From the NCBI GenBank assembly GCA_943369755.1, contig CALROG020000004.1, positions 93,912-157,911 of the forward strand: a stretch of 64,000 bases of DNA. The letters run 5' to 3'. The translations under genes were made by a program, and so were the position numbers. The stretch's first letter is position 1, and the number at the start of each line of letters is the position of its first letter. Of the stretch, positions 1 to 9,227 are shown piece after piece. This DNA is from CALROG01 sp943369755. GTDB taxonomy: Bacteria > Pseudomonadota > Gammaproteobacteria > Burkholderiales > Burkholderiaceae_C. Below the pieces are notes generated by a model, which saw only the letters and a list, made by a program, of their open reading frames with translations, did no database searches and was not told where the DNA came from.

Positions 1-1
1 C

Positions 2-718
2 GACTCCCCGGCCCCGGCGCGTGAGTTTCCTGTGCTGCTGGAAGACGAGCACCTGATTGCCATCGACAAGCCCGCCGGTGTGGCGGTGCATGGCGGTAGC
101 GGCGTGAGCTTTGGCGTGATCGAGCAACTGCGTCGGGCCCGGCCGGGTGCCCGGTTTCTTGAACTGGTGCACCGCCTGGACCGCGAAACCTCGGGGATTT
201 TGCTGGTGGCCAAGAAGCGGTCGGCCTTGCTCGGGTTGCAAGACCAGTTCCGCGAGCGGGAAACCGGCAAGACCTACCTGGCGCTGGTCAATGGCAGCTG
301 GCCGGCCAATCGCAAGGTGATTGATGTGCCGCTGCACAAATACCTGCAAGCAGACGGTGAGCGCCGCGTCAAGGTGGTTGAGAAGAACAACCCCGATGGC
401 ATGCGAGCCATCACGCTTGTCAAAGTTGCGCAGAAGTTCGCCAGCTTCACGCTGCTGGAAGTCACCATCAAGACCGGCCGGACCCACCAGATCCGGGTGC
501 ACCTGGCGTCTCAGGGGCACGGGATTGCCGGGGACGACAAATACGGTGACTTCGAGCTCAACAAGACCCTTCACAAGCAAGGCCTGAAACGCATGTTTCT
601 TCACGCGTGGCGGCTACAGTTCAACCATCCGGCCCGCGAAGAACGCATCGAGTTGCTTGCGCCGCTGTCCCCGGAATTGCAGGAATTCATCGCTCATGCC
701 GCGCCCAAGACAGTTTGA
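2..718 (+). CDS. rluC: 23S rRNA pseudouridine synthase RluC (5' end outside window)
   Basis: Isomerises selected uridines of 23S rRNA to pseudouridine. The visible part is the catalytic domain of the RluA/RluC family: the HRLDRETSG motif carries the catalytic Asp, and GRTHQIRVH and GIAGDDKYG follow further on. The frame is open to the left edge, and the start of the catalytic domain (VLLEDEHLIAIDKPAG) is reached only about ten codons in, so the N-terminal S4 RNA-binding domain must lie outside the window. The GTG at 32 is therefore internal. The 3' end overlaps the next gene by 23 bases. The family is certain; RluC rather than RluD is inferred from the HGGSGVSFG motif and the position upstream of the yceD-rpmF-plsX group. 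Confidence 0.93.
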   Translation, partial: DSPAPAREFPVLLEDEHLIAIDKPAGVAVHGGSGVSFGVIEQLRRARPGARFLELVHRLDRETSGILLVAKKRSALLGLQDQFRERETGKTYLALVNGSWPANRKVIDVPLHKYLQADGERRVKVVEKNNPDGMRAITLVKVAQKFASFTLLEVTIKTGRTHQIRVHLASQGHGIAGDDKYGDFELNKTLHKQGLKRMFLHAWRLQFNHPAREERIELLAPLSPELQEFIAHAAPKTV

Positions 719-1358
719 CCTGATTGCCTTTGACTGGGATGGAACCCTGTTTGACTCCACCAAAATCATCGTGCGCTGCATTCAGCAAGCGGTGGTTGAC
801 GTGGGTGGTGCCGCGCCCAGCGACGAGGCCGCCGCGTATGTGATTGGCATGGGGCTGATGCAGGCTCTGGCCCATGCTGCGCCGGATGTGCCTGCCGGAA
901 AATACCCCGAGCTGGGCGTGCGATACCGCCACCACTATGCGCGGCACCAGAACGACTTGAGTTTGTTTGAGGGTGTTTTACCGTTGCTCAAAGACCTCAA
1001 GGCTCGTCACCACTGGCTGGCGGTGGCCACGGGCAAGAGCCGGCGTGGGCTTGACGAAGTGCTGCACACGGTTGAGCTCAAAAGCCTGTTTGACGGCTCT
1101 CGCACCGCTGACGAGACCGCGGGCAAACCGCACCCGCTGATGCTGCAGGAACTGATGCGCGAGTTCGGCACCGAACCCCAGCGCACGCTGATGATCGGCG
1201 ACACCACCCACGACCTGCAGATGGCGCTGACCGCCGAATGCCCCAGTGTTGGCGTGAGCTACGGTGCCCACCCACCCGATGCCTTTCACCTGCTCAAACC
1301 GCGTGCTGTGGTGCACTCGGTAGGCGAACTGCACAACTGGCTGCTGGCCAACGCCTGA
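696..1358 (+). CDS. HAD-superfamily phosphatase (phosphoglycolate phosphatase-like)
   Basis: A 220-residue haloacid dehalogenase-type hydrolase, probably a cytoplasmic phosphomonoesterase. Motif I is DWDGT at residues 13-17 (nucleophile Asp13, acid/base Asp15), motif II/III are seen as VATGKSRRG and AGKPHP, and motif IV is MIGDTTHD. A helical cap lies between motifs I and II. The ATG at 696 lies inside the end of rluC and places the DxD motif near the N terminus as usual; an earlier in-frame start would add 13 residues of rluC shadow. It resembles Gph but the substrate cannot be read from the sequence. Close packing suggests co-transcription with rluC and the Rieske gene. Confidence 0.9.
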   Translation: MPRPRQFDLIAFDWDGTLFDSTKIIVRCIQQAVVDVGGAAPSDEAAAYVIGMGLMQALAHAAPDVPAGKYPELGVRYRHHYARHQNDLSLFEGVLPLLKDLKARHHWLAVATGKSRRGLDEVLHTVELKSLFDGSRTADETAGKPHPLMLQELMREFGTEPQRTLMIGDTTHDLQMALTAECPSVGVSYGAHPPDAFHLLKPRAVVHSVGELHNWLLANA

Positions 1359-1369
1359 AGACCCTTGCC

Positions 1370-1735
1370 ATGCCTGAGATGATCCCCCTGTGCAACAGCG
1401 CCGACCTGCGTGATGGCTCTGAAGCTGTGCCCTTTGACCTGGTGGTTGGCGGCCAGACCTGTCGCGCTTTTGCGATCCGATTCGAGGGTCGTGCTCATGC
1501 CTACCTGAACCGCTGCGCGCATGTGGCGATGGAAATGGATTACCAACCCAACCGGTTCTTTGACGACACTGGACGCTGGCTCTTGTGTGCCACCCATGGT
1601 GCCGCCTACCAGCCCGACAGCGGTGCCTGCGCGGGCGGCCCGTGCCGGGGCGGGCTGGTCAAGATCGAGTTGACCGAAGACGATGGTGTGGTGCACTGGC
1701 ATACTGCCCACAACCTGCAACCCGTTGAGTTCTGA
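1370..1735 (+). CDS. Rieske 2Fe-2S domain protein
   Basis: A 121-residue soluble protein made of a single Rieske domain. The two cluster-binding motifs are present: CAH (Cys-x-His) in the first half and CATH (Cys-x2-His) about 22 residues later, within the pattern expected for a Rieske centre. No membrane segment or signal peptide is visible, so it is likely a small cytoplasmic ferredoxin-type Rieske protein. The ATG at 1370 is 11 bases after the HAD stop and begins MPEMIPLC; an upstream in-frame start would lie inside the HAD gene. The electron-transfer partner is not indicated by the neighbours. The family assignment is strong and the role unknown. Confidence 0.88.
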   Translation: MPEMIPLCNSADLRDGSEAVPFDLVVGGQTCRAFAIRFEGRAHAYLNRCAHVAMEMDYQPNRFFDDTGRWLLCATHGAAYQPDSGACAGGPCRGGLVKIELTEDDGVVHWHTAHNLQPVEF

Positions 1736-1740
1736 TTTGA

Positions 1741-1816
1741 AATCCCCACGCTCACTTTGTTCACTGCCTCCCGAGGGGGCTTCAGCCTGCTTGACGCGGC
1801 TGTGCGGAGGCCGACC
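1741..1816. repeat. Dispersed C/G-rich repeat between Rieske gene and sppA
   Basis: A spacer with the core GCCTCCCGAGGGGGC, a short inverted repeat, preceded by CCCCACGCTCACTTTGTTCA. Elements with this look, a C-run and G-run hairpin preceded by a CGCTCACTTCG-type stretch, are common between Burkholderiales genes. A relative lies at 62630-62745. The frame of the downstream gene stays open through it, which could mislead start prediction. Copy number can only be settled on the whole genome. Confidence 0.55.
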
Positions 1817-2797
1817 ATGAATGACCTGAATTCCCCCGGCGCGCCGGGCGCTGACACCTCGCCGGGCCAAAGCCCGGGTTGGGAAAGGGCGACGCTGGAG
1901 AAACTGGCGTTCGCGGCCCTTGAAGAACAGCGCGCCACACGCCGCTGGAAGAGCTTTGTGCGGCTGGCTTGGCTGGCGTTTTTCGTGTTCCTCGTCTGGG
2001 CGCTGATGTACCGTGGCGCGCCGACCTCCGACAAGAGTCTGCCGCATACCGCGGTGGTCGAGATCAAGGGTGAAATTTCAGCGGGTGCTGACGCTGGAGC
2101 CGAGTTTGTGGTGGCTGCCATGCGCGCCGCGTTTGAAGACGAAGGCGCGTTGGCGGTGGTGCTGTTGATCAACTCCCCTGGCGGCAGCCCGGTGCAAGCC
2201 GGCATCATCACCGACGAGATCAAGCGTCTGCGTGCCAAGCACAAGAAGCCGGTTTATGCGGTTGTCGAAGAAGCCTGTGCCTCGGCGGCGTACTACATCG
2301 CGTCGAGCGCCGACAAGATTTTTGTGGACAAGGCCAGCATCGTCGGCAGCATTGGGGTGCTGATGGACGGTTTTGGCTTTACCGGCCTGATGGACAAGCT
2401 GGGCGTGGAGCGTCGCTTGATGACGGCCGGCGAGAACAAGGGCTTTTTAGACCCTTTCAGCCCGCAAACCGAGAAGCAACGCGCCTACGCCCAGGCCATG
2501 CTGGACCAGATCCACAAACAATTCATTGAAACCGTCAAAGCCGGGCGCGGCAAGCGGCTCAAGGAAACCCCCGAGCTGTTCAGCGGCCTGTTCTGGAGTG
2601 GCCAGCAGGCCATCGAACTCGGCCTGGCAGACCAACTGGGCAACCTGGACTATGTGGCGCGTGAAGTGGTCAAGGCTGAAGAGTTGGTGGACTACACGCG
2701 GCGTGACAACGTGGCCGAACGCCTGGCCAAGCGCTTTGGGGCGGCGATGGGCGACGGCGCAGTACGCGCCCTCAAGAGTGTTCCGGCGATCCGCTGA
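1817..2797 (+). CDS. sppA: S49-family signal peptide peptidase (SppA/SohB-like)
   Basis: Membrane-bound serine protease thought to degrade cleaved signal peptides. The 326-residue product has a cytoplasmic N terminus, one membrane segment around residues 48-65 (LAWLAFFVFLVWALMY) and a ClpP-like S49 domain. The catalytic Ser lies in EEACASAAYYIAS and the general-base Lys in TAGENKGFLDPF, the usual Ser-Lys dyad of short SppA. The start at 1817 (MNDLNSP) was chosen because the earlier in-frame region (1757-1816) is the dispersed repeat rather than protein. It converges with the methyltransferase gene with only eight bases between stops. Length fits the short single-domain SppA class, not the 67-kDa E. 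coli form. Confidence 0.92.
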   Translation: MNDLNSPGAPGADTSPGQSPGWERATLEKLAFAALEEQRATRRWKSFVRLAWLAFFVFLVWALMYRGAPTSDKSLPHTAVVEIKGEISAGADAGAEFVVAAMRAAFEDEGALAVVLLINSPGGSPVQAGIITDEIKRLRAKHKKPVYAVVEEACASAAYYIASSADKIFVDKASIVGSIGVLMDGFGFTGLMDKLGVERRLMTAGENKGFLDPFSPQTEKQRAYAQAMLDQIHKQFIETVKAGRGKRLKETPELFSGLFWSGQQAIELGLADQLGNLDYVAREVVKAEELVDYTRRDNVAERLAKRFGAAMGDGAVRALKSVPAIR

Positions 2798-2805
2798 ACC
2801 GCGCG

Positions 2806-3570
2806 TCAACGCCCCAGCGCAAACACGGCCGGCACGCTGGCCGACAGCGGCACCGGTTGCTGCCGCCAGGCTTTCACGCTGTCGCTGCGGCTGGCCGCGC
2901 TGCTGAGCGTCAGTCCGCTGCTTACGGCAAGGCGGGTGTTGTGTTGCAAACCCTGCAGCAGGGCCTGCCAAAGCATGACGTTGCGATACGGCGTTTCAAT
3001 GAAAAGCTGGGCCTGGCCCGTTTTCAGCGCAAGTGATTCCAGCTCGCGGATGCGTTTGGTACGCTCGGCGGCCTCCTGCGGCAGGTAGCCCACAAAGGCG
3101 AAGTTCTGGCCATTCAGGCCGCTCGCGGCCAGCGCCAGCAGCAGCGACACCGGCCCGACCAGCGGCACCACCTTGATACCCAGGTCGTGGGCCGCGCGCA
3201 CTACCGACGACCCCGGGTCGGCCACGGCCGGCATGCCGGCTTCGCTGACCAGGCCAATGTCGAAGCCCGCTAATGCCGCTGCCAACAAGGGGCGGGCGTC
3301 AAACTGGCCTGCGTGATCCCCCTTTTTGTGAACCTCGCGGGGCAGTTCCTGAATTTGTTGCAGCTGAATCGCCGCGGCCAGCGGGTACAGCGCATTCACC
3401 CGCTTGAGGTAGGCGCGCAGCGACTTGGCGCTTTCACAGACCCAGTGCTCCAGTCTGGCGGCGGCTTGCAGGGTGCCTGCAGGCAGCACTTCAGTCAGGG
3501 GCGTTTCGGTATCGCAACCGAAGTCCAGCGGTGCAGGCACCAGGTACAAGCGGCCTTTGGCAGTGCTCAT
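2806..3570 (-). CDS. RsmI-like SAM-dependent methyltransferase (tetrapyrrole methylase fold)
   Basis: A 254-residue protein of the tetrapyrrole methylase superfamily, closest in layout to RsmI, which 2'-O-methylates 16S rRNA. Visible family features are the start GRLYLVPAPL, the glycine-rich GLVSEAGMPAVADPG loop and the VPLVGPVSLLLALAASG segment that binds S-adenosylmethionine, followed by FVGYLP. It is somewhat shorter than canonical RsmI and its PAPLDFG start differs from the PTPIGN of true RsmI, so it is probably a paralogue with another target. The ATG overlaps the maf stop by four bases (ATGA), indicating translational coupling with the pyrophosphatase gene upstream. Confidence 0.85.
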   Translation of the reverse strand: MSTAKGRLYLVPAPLDFGCDTETPLTEVLPAGTLQAAARLEHWVCESAKSLRAYLKRVNALYPLAAAIQLQQIQELPREVHKKGDHAGQFDARPLLAAALAGFDIGLVSEAGMPAVADPGSSVVRAAHDLGIKVVPLVGPVSLLLALAASGLNGQNFAFVGYLPQEAAERTKRIRELESLALKTGQAQLFIETPYRNVMLWQALLQGLQHNTRLAVSSGLTLSSAASRSDSVKAWRQQPVPLSASVPAVFALGR

Positions 3571-4163
3571 GGCAATACTTTCAGGCCAGCAGCGCGGAGC
3601 ATTCGGCAGGTGCGGATCAACGGCAGGCCGACCAGCGCCGTCGGGTCATCACTGTCGATGGCGTCGAGCAAAGCAATACCCAGGCCTTCGCTCTTGGCGC
3701 TGCCGGCACAGTCGTAGGGTTGTTCTGCCAGCAGGTAGGCCTCAATTTCCGCGTCACCCAAGTCCCGAAAACGCACCTTGACCGGTGCCAGATCGATTTG
3801 TTCGAAGCCGCTTTGCAGGCAGACCACAGCCACCGCTGTCTGGAACACTACGGTTTGGCCGCGCATACGCTGTAGCTGTGCAGTGGCGCGCTCATGGGTG
3901 CCGGGTTTGCCTAACGGCTCGCCACCCAGGTCGGCCACCTGGTCAGAGCCGATCACTACCGCGTGCGGGAACCGGGCCGCCACCGCACGCGCCTTGGCCA
4001 GTGCCAGTCGGCAGGCCAGGTTGAGCGGCGATTCGCCGGGTAGCGGGGTTTCGTCCACATCTGGCGCAGCCACGTCGAAGGGCAAACGCAGGCGGGACAA
4101 CAATTCATGCCGATAGCGGGAAGTCGAGCCCAGGATCAAAGGGCGGGCGGGCGGCGTGTTCAT
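3567..4163 (-). CDS. Maf-family nucleotide pyrophosphatase, YceF subgroup
   Basis: Hydrolyses non-canonical nucleoside triphosphates; characterised YceF enzymes prefer 7-methyl-GTP. The 198-residue product has the Maf N-terminal signature ILGSTSRYRHELL, the catalytic VIGSDQVA segment and the subgroup-typical CAGSAKSEGLGIAL stretch. Residues 1-60 form the nucleotide-binding half, and KVRFRDL precedes the C-terminal half. The gene is divergent from yceD with only 25 bases between the two start codons, the same maf-yceD-rpmF neighbourhood as in enterobacteria. Family certain; substrate is by analogy. Confidence 0.92.
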   Translation of the reverse strand: MNTPPARPLILGSTSRYRHELLSRLRLPFDVAAPDVDETPLPGESPLNLACRLALAKARAVAARFPHAVVIGSDQVADLGGEPLGKPGTHERATAQLQRMRGQTVVFQTAVAVVCLQSGFEQIDLAPVKVRFRDLGDAEIEAYLLAEQPYDCAGSAKSEGLGIALLDAIDSDDPTALVGLPLIRTCRMLRAAGLKVLP

Positions 4164-4188
4164 GGGCTGATTCTCTTACACTGCCCGC

Positions 4189-4746
4189 ATGAAAAAAGAG
4201 TTTGCAGCGCCCGATCTGGATGTTTTGGCGCTTGCCCAAAATGGCACCGCGTTGAAAGGGGTGGCCGAACTGCGCCAGTTCAGCCGCCTGCTGGCTGAGG
4301 CTCAGGGGCCGGCAGAGGCGCAGGTTGTTGACTGGTCCGTCACCGGGGAGCTGAAAGCGGTTTCTGAGGCGGCGGCCCAGGTTTGGCTGCATCTCAAGGC
4401 TCAGGCAGTATTGCCGCTGACCTGCCAACGCTGCCTGGCCCCCGTGAACGTAGCGATCGAAGTCGACCGGTCTTTCCGTTTTGTCGCGGATGAGGCCACC
4501 GCTGAGGCCGAGGACGATGATGCGGAAGAGGACTTGCTGGTGCTCAGCCGAAGTTTTGACCTGGCCAGCCTGATTGAAGACGAGCTGTTGATGGAAATGC
4601 CCGTGGTACCACGCCATGACCAGTGCCCCACCGAGGTGAAGTTGGCGGTTGCTGACCCGGAGTTTGTGGTGGCGGTGGCCGACAAACCCAACCCGTTTGC
4701 CGTTTTGCAGCGCCTCAAAACGGATAAAGGCAATCAAATCAAGTAG
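4189..4746 (+). CDS. yceD: YceD (DUF177) protein linked to 23S rRNA accumulation
   Basis: A 185-residue acidic protein of the YceD/DUF177 family. In E. coli and plants its loss lowers 23S rRNA, so a role in ribosome assembly is inferred. The sequence shows a CxxC motif (LTCQRCLAPV), a stretch rich in Glu/Asp (DEATAEAEDDDAEEDLL) and the conserved end NPFAVLQRLK. A TACACT hexamer ends seven bases before the ATG; if it acts as a -10 element the mRNA would be leaderless. It lies directly before rpmF, the conserved arrangement. The ATG at 4189 fits the family N terminus. Confidence 0.92.
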   Translation: MKKEFAAPDLDVLALAQNGTALKGVAELRQFSRLLAEAQGPAEAQVVDWSVTGELKAVSEAAAQVWLHLKAQAVLPLTCQRCLAPVNVAIEVDRSFRFVADEATAEAEDDDAEEDLLVLSRSFDLASLIEDELLMEMPVVPRHDQCPTEVKLAVADPEFVVAVADKPNPFAVLQRLKTDKGNQIK

Positions 4747-4752
4747 TTGGGC

Positions 4753-4758
4753 TATAAT
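4753..4758 (+). promoter_or_regulatory. Perfect -10 hexamer upstream of rpmF
   Basis: A perfect TATAAT sits just after the yceD stop and 110 bases before the rpmF ATG. No convincing -35 hexamer is seen at 16-18 bases, so this would be a weak or activator-helped promoter giving rpmF-plsX transcripts independent of yceD. Confidence 0.4.
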
Positions 4759-4868
4759 CGAGGGCTTCGCGCCAGGTCGGTCAAACGGTTGGGCGCGGTC
4801 GAATTACCAACCCGTTAACCCGCTGGCGAACTTGCAAGTTGCGCCAGTGCTTTCTCCAGGAGCCCCTC

Positions 4869-5051
4869 ATGGCCGTCCAGCAGAACAAAAAGTCCCCGTC
4901 CAAGCGTGGCATGCACCGCTCGCACAACGCCCTGAATGTGCCGGGCATCGCAGTGGAGCCCACCACTGGTGAAACCCACCTGCGTCACCATATCAGCCCG
5001 AACGGTTTTTACCGTGGCCGCAAGGTGTTGAAGACCAAGTCTGAAGCCTGA
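4869..5051 (+). CDS. rpmF: 50S ribosomal protein L32
   Basis: Small zinc-free-type L32 of the large ribosomal subunit. The 60-residue sequence begins [20 protein letters not shown] and is almost entirely family consensus, with the basic N-terminal arm followed by a [10 protein letters not shown] segment. The ATG at 4869 was preferred over an upstream in-frame start at 4839 because mature L32 begins with this sequence and a ribosome-binding-like AGGAG lies about eight bases upstream. It stands between yceD and plsX as in most proteobacteria, coupling ribosome and membrane lipid genes. Confidence 0.97.
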   Translation: MAVQQNKKSPSKRGMHRSHNALNVPGIAVEPTTGETHLRHHISPNGFYRGRKVLKTKSEA

Positions 5052-5068
5052 TACCGCTGATCTGACCG

Positions 5069-5112
5069 AAGGCCCGGCGCTGCTTTGTCGCAGCTACGGG
5101 CCTTTGTCTTGA
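5069..5112 (+). terminator. Hairpin terminator/attenuator after rpmF
   Basis: Stem AAGGCCCG (5069-5076) pairs with CGGGCCTT (5097-5104); an inner GCTGC/GCAGC stem extends it. It is followed by a short U-rich stretch, TTGTCTT. It sits 18 bases after the rpmF stop and 70 bases before plsX, so it probably trims most rpmF mRNA while letting some read into plsX. Confidence 0.6.
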
Positions 5113-5180
5113 TGTCGGCCCCCGCTTTGCCTCTAGTGGCACTTATTGCAGATCGCCCGGTTCGCCCTACAGTTGAGCCC

Positions 5181-6233
5181 ATGATTACTCTGGCTGTCGA
5201 TTGCATGGGCGGCGACCACGGGCCTCGTGTGACCCTTGTCGCGTGCCGCCAGTTCCTGGAAAGCCACCCGCAAGCCCGGCTGCTGCTGGTTGGCCAGCAA
5301 GCCAGCTTGCAGGCGTGGACCCATCAGCGCGCTGAGGTCGTGGTTGCCACTGAGGTGGTGGCGATGGACGACCCGGTGGAGGTGGCCCTGCGTCGCAAGA
5401 AAGACTCGTCCATGCGGGTGGCGATTCAGCAGGTCAAAGACGGCGCGGCCCAGGCTGTAGTGTCGGCTGGAAACACCGGTGCGCTGATGGCGATTGCCCG
5501 TTACCTGCTCAAGACCGTAGACGGCATTGATCGACCTGCTATTGCTACCCAGTTGCCCAATGCAAAAGGCGGAGCTACCACAGTGCTCGATTTGGGTGCC
5601 AATGTGGATTGCTCCGCCGAGCATTTGCTTCAGTTTGCTGTGATGGGGTCGGCCCTGGTTTCAGCCTTGAATGGAGATGACAACCCGTCAGTCGGGCTGT
5701 TGAATATTGGCGAAGAAGTCATTAAAGGCAGCGAAGTTATTAAAAAATCCGGCGAACTGCTTCGATTTGCTGCCAAATCTGGCGATTTGAATTTTTACGG
5801 AAATGTCGAAGGCAACGATATCTTCAAGGGAACAACCGATATCGTGGTGTGCGATGGCTTTGTCGGCAATGTCGCGCTCAAGGCCAGCGAAGGGCTGGCG
5901 TCGATGATTGGTGGATTTCTCAAGGCGGAGTTTTCGCGCAATATTTTCACCAAAATTGCCGCGATAGTTGCCTATCCCGTCTTATCTTCTTTTAAAAATA
6001 GAGTTGATCATCGTCGCTACAACGGCGCGGCCTTGTTGGGCTTGCGTGGGTTGGTGTTCAAGAGCCATGGCTCGGCCGACGAACTGGCCTTCGAACAAGC
6101 CTTGAACCGGGCGTATGATGCAGCCCGACATCAACTACTTGACCGTGTTCAGGCGCGCATTGCGCGTGCGGCACCCCTGCTGATGGGCGCAGAAGCCTCG
6201 GCATCGCCCCTGGAACCCGTTACCCTGACCTGA
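5181..6233 (+). CDS. plsX: Phosphate acyltransferase PlsX
   Basis: Converts acyl-ACP and phosphate to acyl-phosphate, the acyl donor for PlsY in phospholipid synthesis; a peripheral membrane enzyme. The 350-residue product starts [15 protein letters not shown], the family N terminus, and carries [10 protein letters not shown] and NIGEEVIKG segments. The ATG at 5181 was chosen over open codons further up because the family begins here. Its stop overlaps the fabH start (TGATG). The part from about 5690 to 6010 is visibly richer in A/T than the rest of the gene (for example AAAAAATCC and TTTTAAAAATAG) while encoding normal PlsX sequence. Confidence 0.96.
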   Translation: MITLAVDCMGGDHGPRVTLVACRQFLESHPQARLLLVGQQASLQAWTHQRAEVVVATEVVAMDDPVEVALRRKKDSSMRVAIQQVKDGAAQAVVSAGNTGALMAIARYLLKTVDGIDRPAIATQLPNAKGGATTVLDLGANVDCSAEHLLQFAVMGSALVSALNGDDNPSVGLLNIGEEVIKGSEVIKKSGELLRFAAKSGDLNFYGNVEGNDIFKGTTDIVVCDGFVGNVALKASEGLASMIGGFLKAEFSRNIFTKIAAIVAYPVLSSFKNRVDHRRYNGAALLGLRGLVFKSHGSADELAFEQALNRAYDAARHQLLDRVQARIARAAPLLMGAEASASPLEPVTLT

Positions 6234-7210
6234 TGAGACGTTATTCCCGCATTTCCGGTACCGGCAGTTATCTGCCGCCGCGCCGGTTGACCAATGCCGA
6301 CTTGACGGCCGAACTGGCCGCCAAAGGGGTGGAAACTTCGGACGACTGGATTGTTGAACGAACCGGCATCCAAGCCAGGCATTTCGCCGCACCAGAGGTA
6401 GGCTGTAGCGACCTGGGCGTTGAAGCGGCCCGCAATGCCCTGACCGCAGCCGGGGTTCAGGCCGAGGACATCGACCTCATCATCGTGGCGACCTCGACGC
6501 CAGACATGGTGTTTCCCTCGGTGGCCACTATGGTGCAGCAAAAACTCGGCGTGGCTGGTTGCCCGGCATTTGACGTGCAGGCGGTTTGCAGCGGTTTTGT
6601 CTATGCGCTGAGCGTGGCGGACGCCATGATCCAGACCGGCGCGGCCAGCAAGGCGCTGGTGATCGGCGCTGAAGTTTTCAGCCGAATTCTTGATTTCACC
6701 GACCGTCGAACTTGCGTGCTGTTTGGCGACGGTGCGGGTGCCGTTGTACTGGAGGCGTCAGATACGCCTGGAATTTTGGCGAGCGACTTGCATGCCGACG
6801 GCCGATACCGCGACATACTTTGCGTGCCGGGCACGGTCTCGGGCGGGCAGGTTTTTGGCGACCCGCTGCTGAAAATGGACGGCCCCGCAGTGTTCAAGCT
6901 GGCGGTTGGGGTGCTCGAAGATGCCGCCCGCGCCACGCTGGCCAAAGCTGGTTTGCAGGCTGGAGATATCGACTGGTTGATCCCGCACCAGGCCAATATC
7001 CGGATCATGCATAGCACTGCCAAGCGGCTAAAGCTGCCGATGGACAAGGTTGTCGTGACTGTGGATCAGCATGGCAACACCTCGGCGGCCTCAATTCCGC
7101 TGGCGCTTGATTCGGCAGTTCGTGCGGGCAAGGTCAAAAAGGGCGACACCCTGATGCTGGAAGGCGTTGGGGGCGGCTTTACCTGGGGCGCCGTCCTTCT
7201 TACTTATTGA
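6233..7210 (+). CDS. fabH: Beta-ketoacyl-ACP synthase III
   Basis: Condenses acetyl-CoA with malonyl-ACP to start each fatty acid chain. The 325-residue thiolase-fold protein has the catalytic triad Cys119 (AVCSGF), His252 (PHQANIRIM) and Asn282 (HGNTSAAS), and the C-terminal [13 protein letters not shown]. Its start codon overlaps the plsX stop as TGATG and fabD follows within three bases, so plsX-fabH-fabD are translated from one message. Length matches E. coli FabH (317 residues). Confidence 0.97.
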   Translation: MRRYSRISGTGSYLPPRRLTNADLTAELAAKGVETSDDWIVERTGIQARHFAAPEVGCSDLGVEAARNALTAAGVQAEDIDLIIVATSTPDMVFPSVATMVQQKLGVAGCPAFDVQAVCSGFVYALSVADAMIQTGAASKALVIGAEVFSRILDFTDRRTCVLFGDGAGAVVLEASDTPGILASDLHADGRYRDILCVPGTVSGGQVFGDPLLKMDGPAVFKLAVGVLEDAARATLAKAGLQAGDIDWLIPHQANIRIMHSTAKRLKLPMDKVVVTVDQHGNTSAASIPLALDSAVRAGKVKKGDTLMLEGVGGGFTWGAVLLTY

Positions 7211-7212
7211 AC

Positions 7213-8147
7213 ATGAAGCCATTTGCCTTTGTATTCCCCGGCCAGGGCTCGCAGGCTGTTGGCATGCTCGACGGTTGGGGCGACCATCCGGTCGTTGCTG
7301 CAACCCTGCGCGAAGCCAGCGATGCGCTCGGCGAAGATGTCGCAATACTGATCAAACAAGGCCCCAAAGAAGCACTGGCCCTGACCACTAACACCCAACC
7401 GGTGATGCTGGTGGCCGGTGTTGCGGCGTATCGGGTCTGGTTGCACGAAGGGGGTGATCGACCGTCGGTCGTGGCAGGCCACTCGCTGGGCGAGTACTCT
7501 GCGTTGGTGGCGGCTGGCGTGTTGACGCTGGCGCAAGCGGCCCCGCTGGTGCGTTTTCGGGCCCAGGCCATGCAGGACGCGGTTCCTGTGGGCACGGGGG
7601 CAATGGCTGCCATTCTTGGCATGGACGCGGCCAAAGTGATTGAAATCTGTGCGGCGTCAAGCCGTGACAGTTTTGACGTGGCTGAAGCCGTTAACTTCAA
7701 CGACCCGCTGCAGACCGTCATCGCCGGCAGCAAGCTCGGCGTTGAAAAGGCCTGCGAAGCGCTGAAGGCGGCGGGGGCCAAACGCGCATTGATGTTGCCG
7801 GTGTCGGCACCCTTCCATTCCAGCCTCATGAAGCCTGCCGCTGAACGCCTGCGGGAGAAGCTTGAGAGCCTCCAGCTCGGCGCTCCGCAAATTCCAGTGA
7901 TCAACAATGTCGACGTCGCGCTGGAAACCGGTGCCGACCGAATTTGTGACGCCTTGTACCGCCAGGCGTTTAGCCCGGTGCGCTGGGTGGAAAGCGTGCG
8001 AGCGATCAAGGCCCATGGTATTGCCGCAGTGGTGGAATGCGGCCCCGGTAAAGTGCTTGCCGGAATGGTCAAGCGGATTGACGCTGACCTCACTGGCGCT
8101 GGGCTTTACGACATTGGCACACTGGCTGAAGTCAAAGGGCTGCTGTC

Positions 8148-8151
<4 letters not shown>
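7213..8151 (+). CDS. fabD: Malonyl-CoA:ACP transacylase
   Basis: Moves malonyl groups from CoA to acyl carrier protein, supplying the extender unit for fatty acid synthesis. The 312-residue protein begins MKPFAFVFPGQGSQ, has the nucleophile Ser91 in GHSLGEYSAL and the catalytic His in the PVSAPFHSSLM segment. The ATG at 7213 was preferred over a TTG two codons earlier. The gene ends with an ATGA overlap onto fabG. Confidence 0.97.
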
Positions 8152-9220
<1,069 letters not shown>

Positions 9221-9227
9221 CCTCAGC

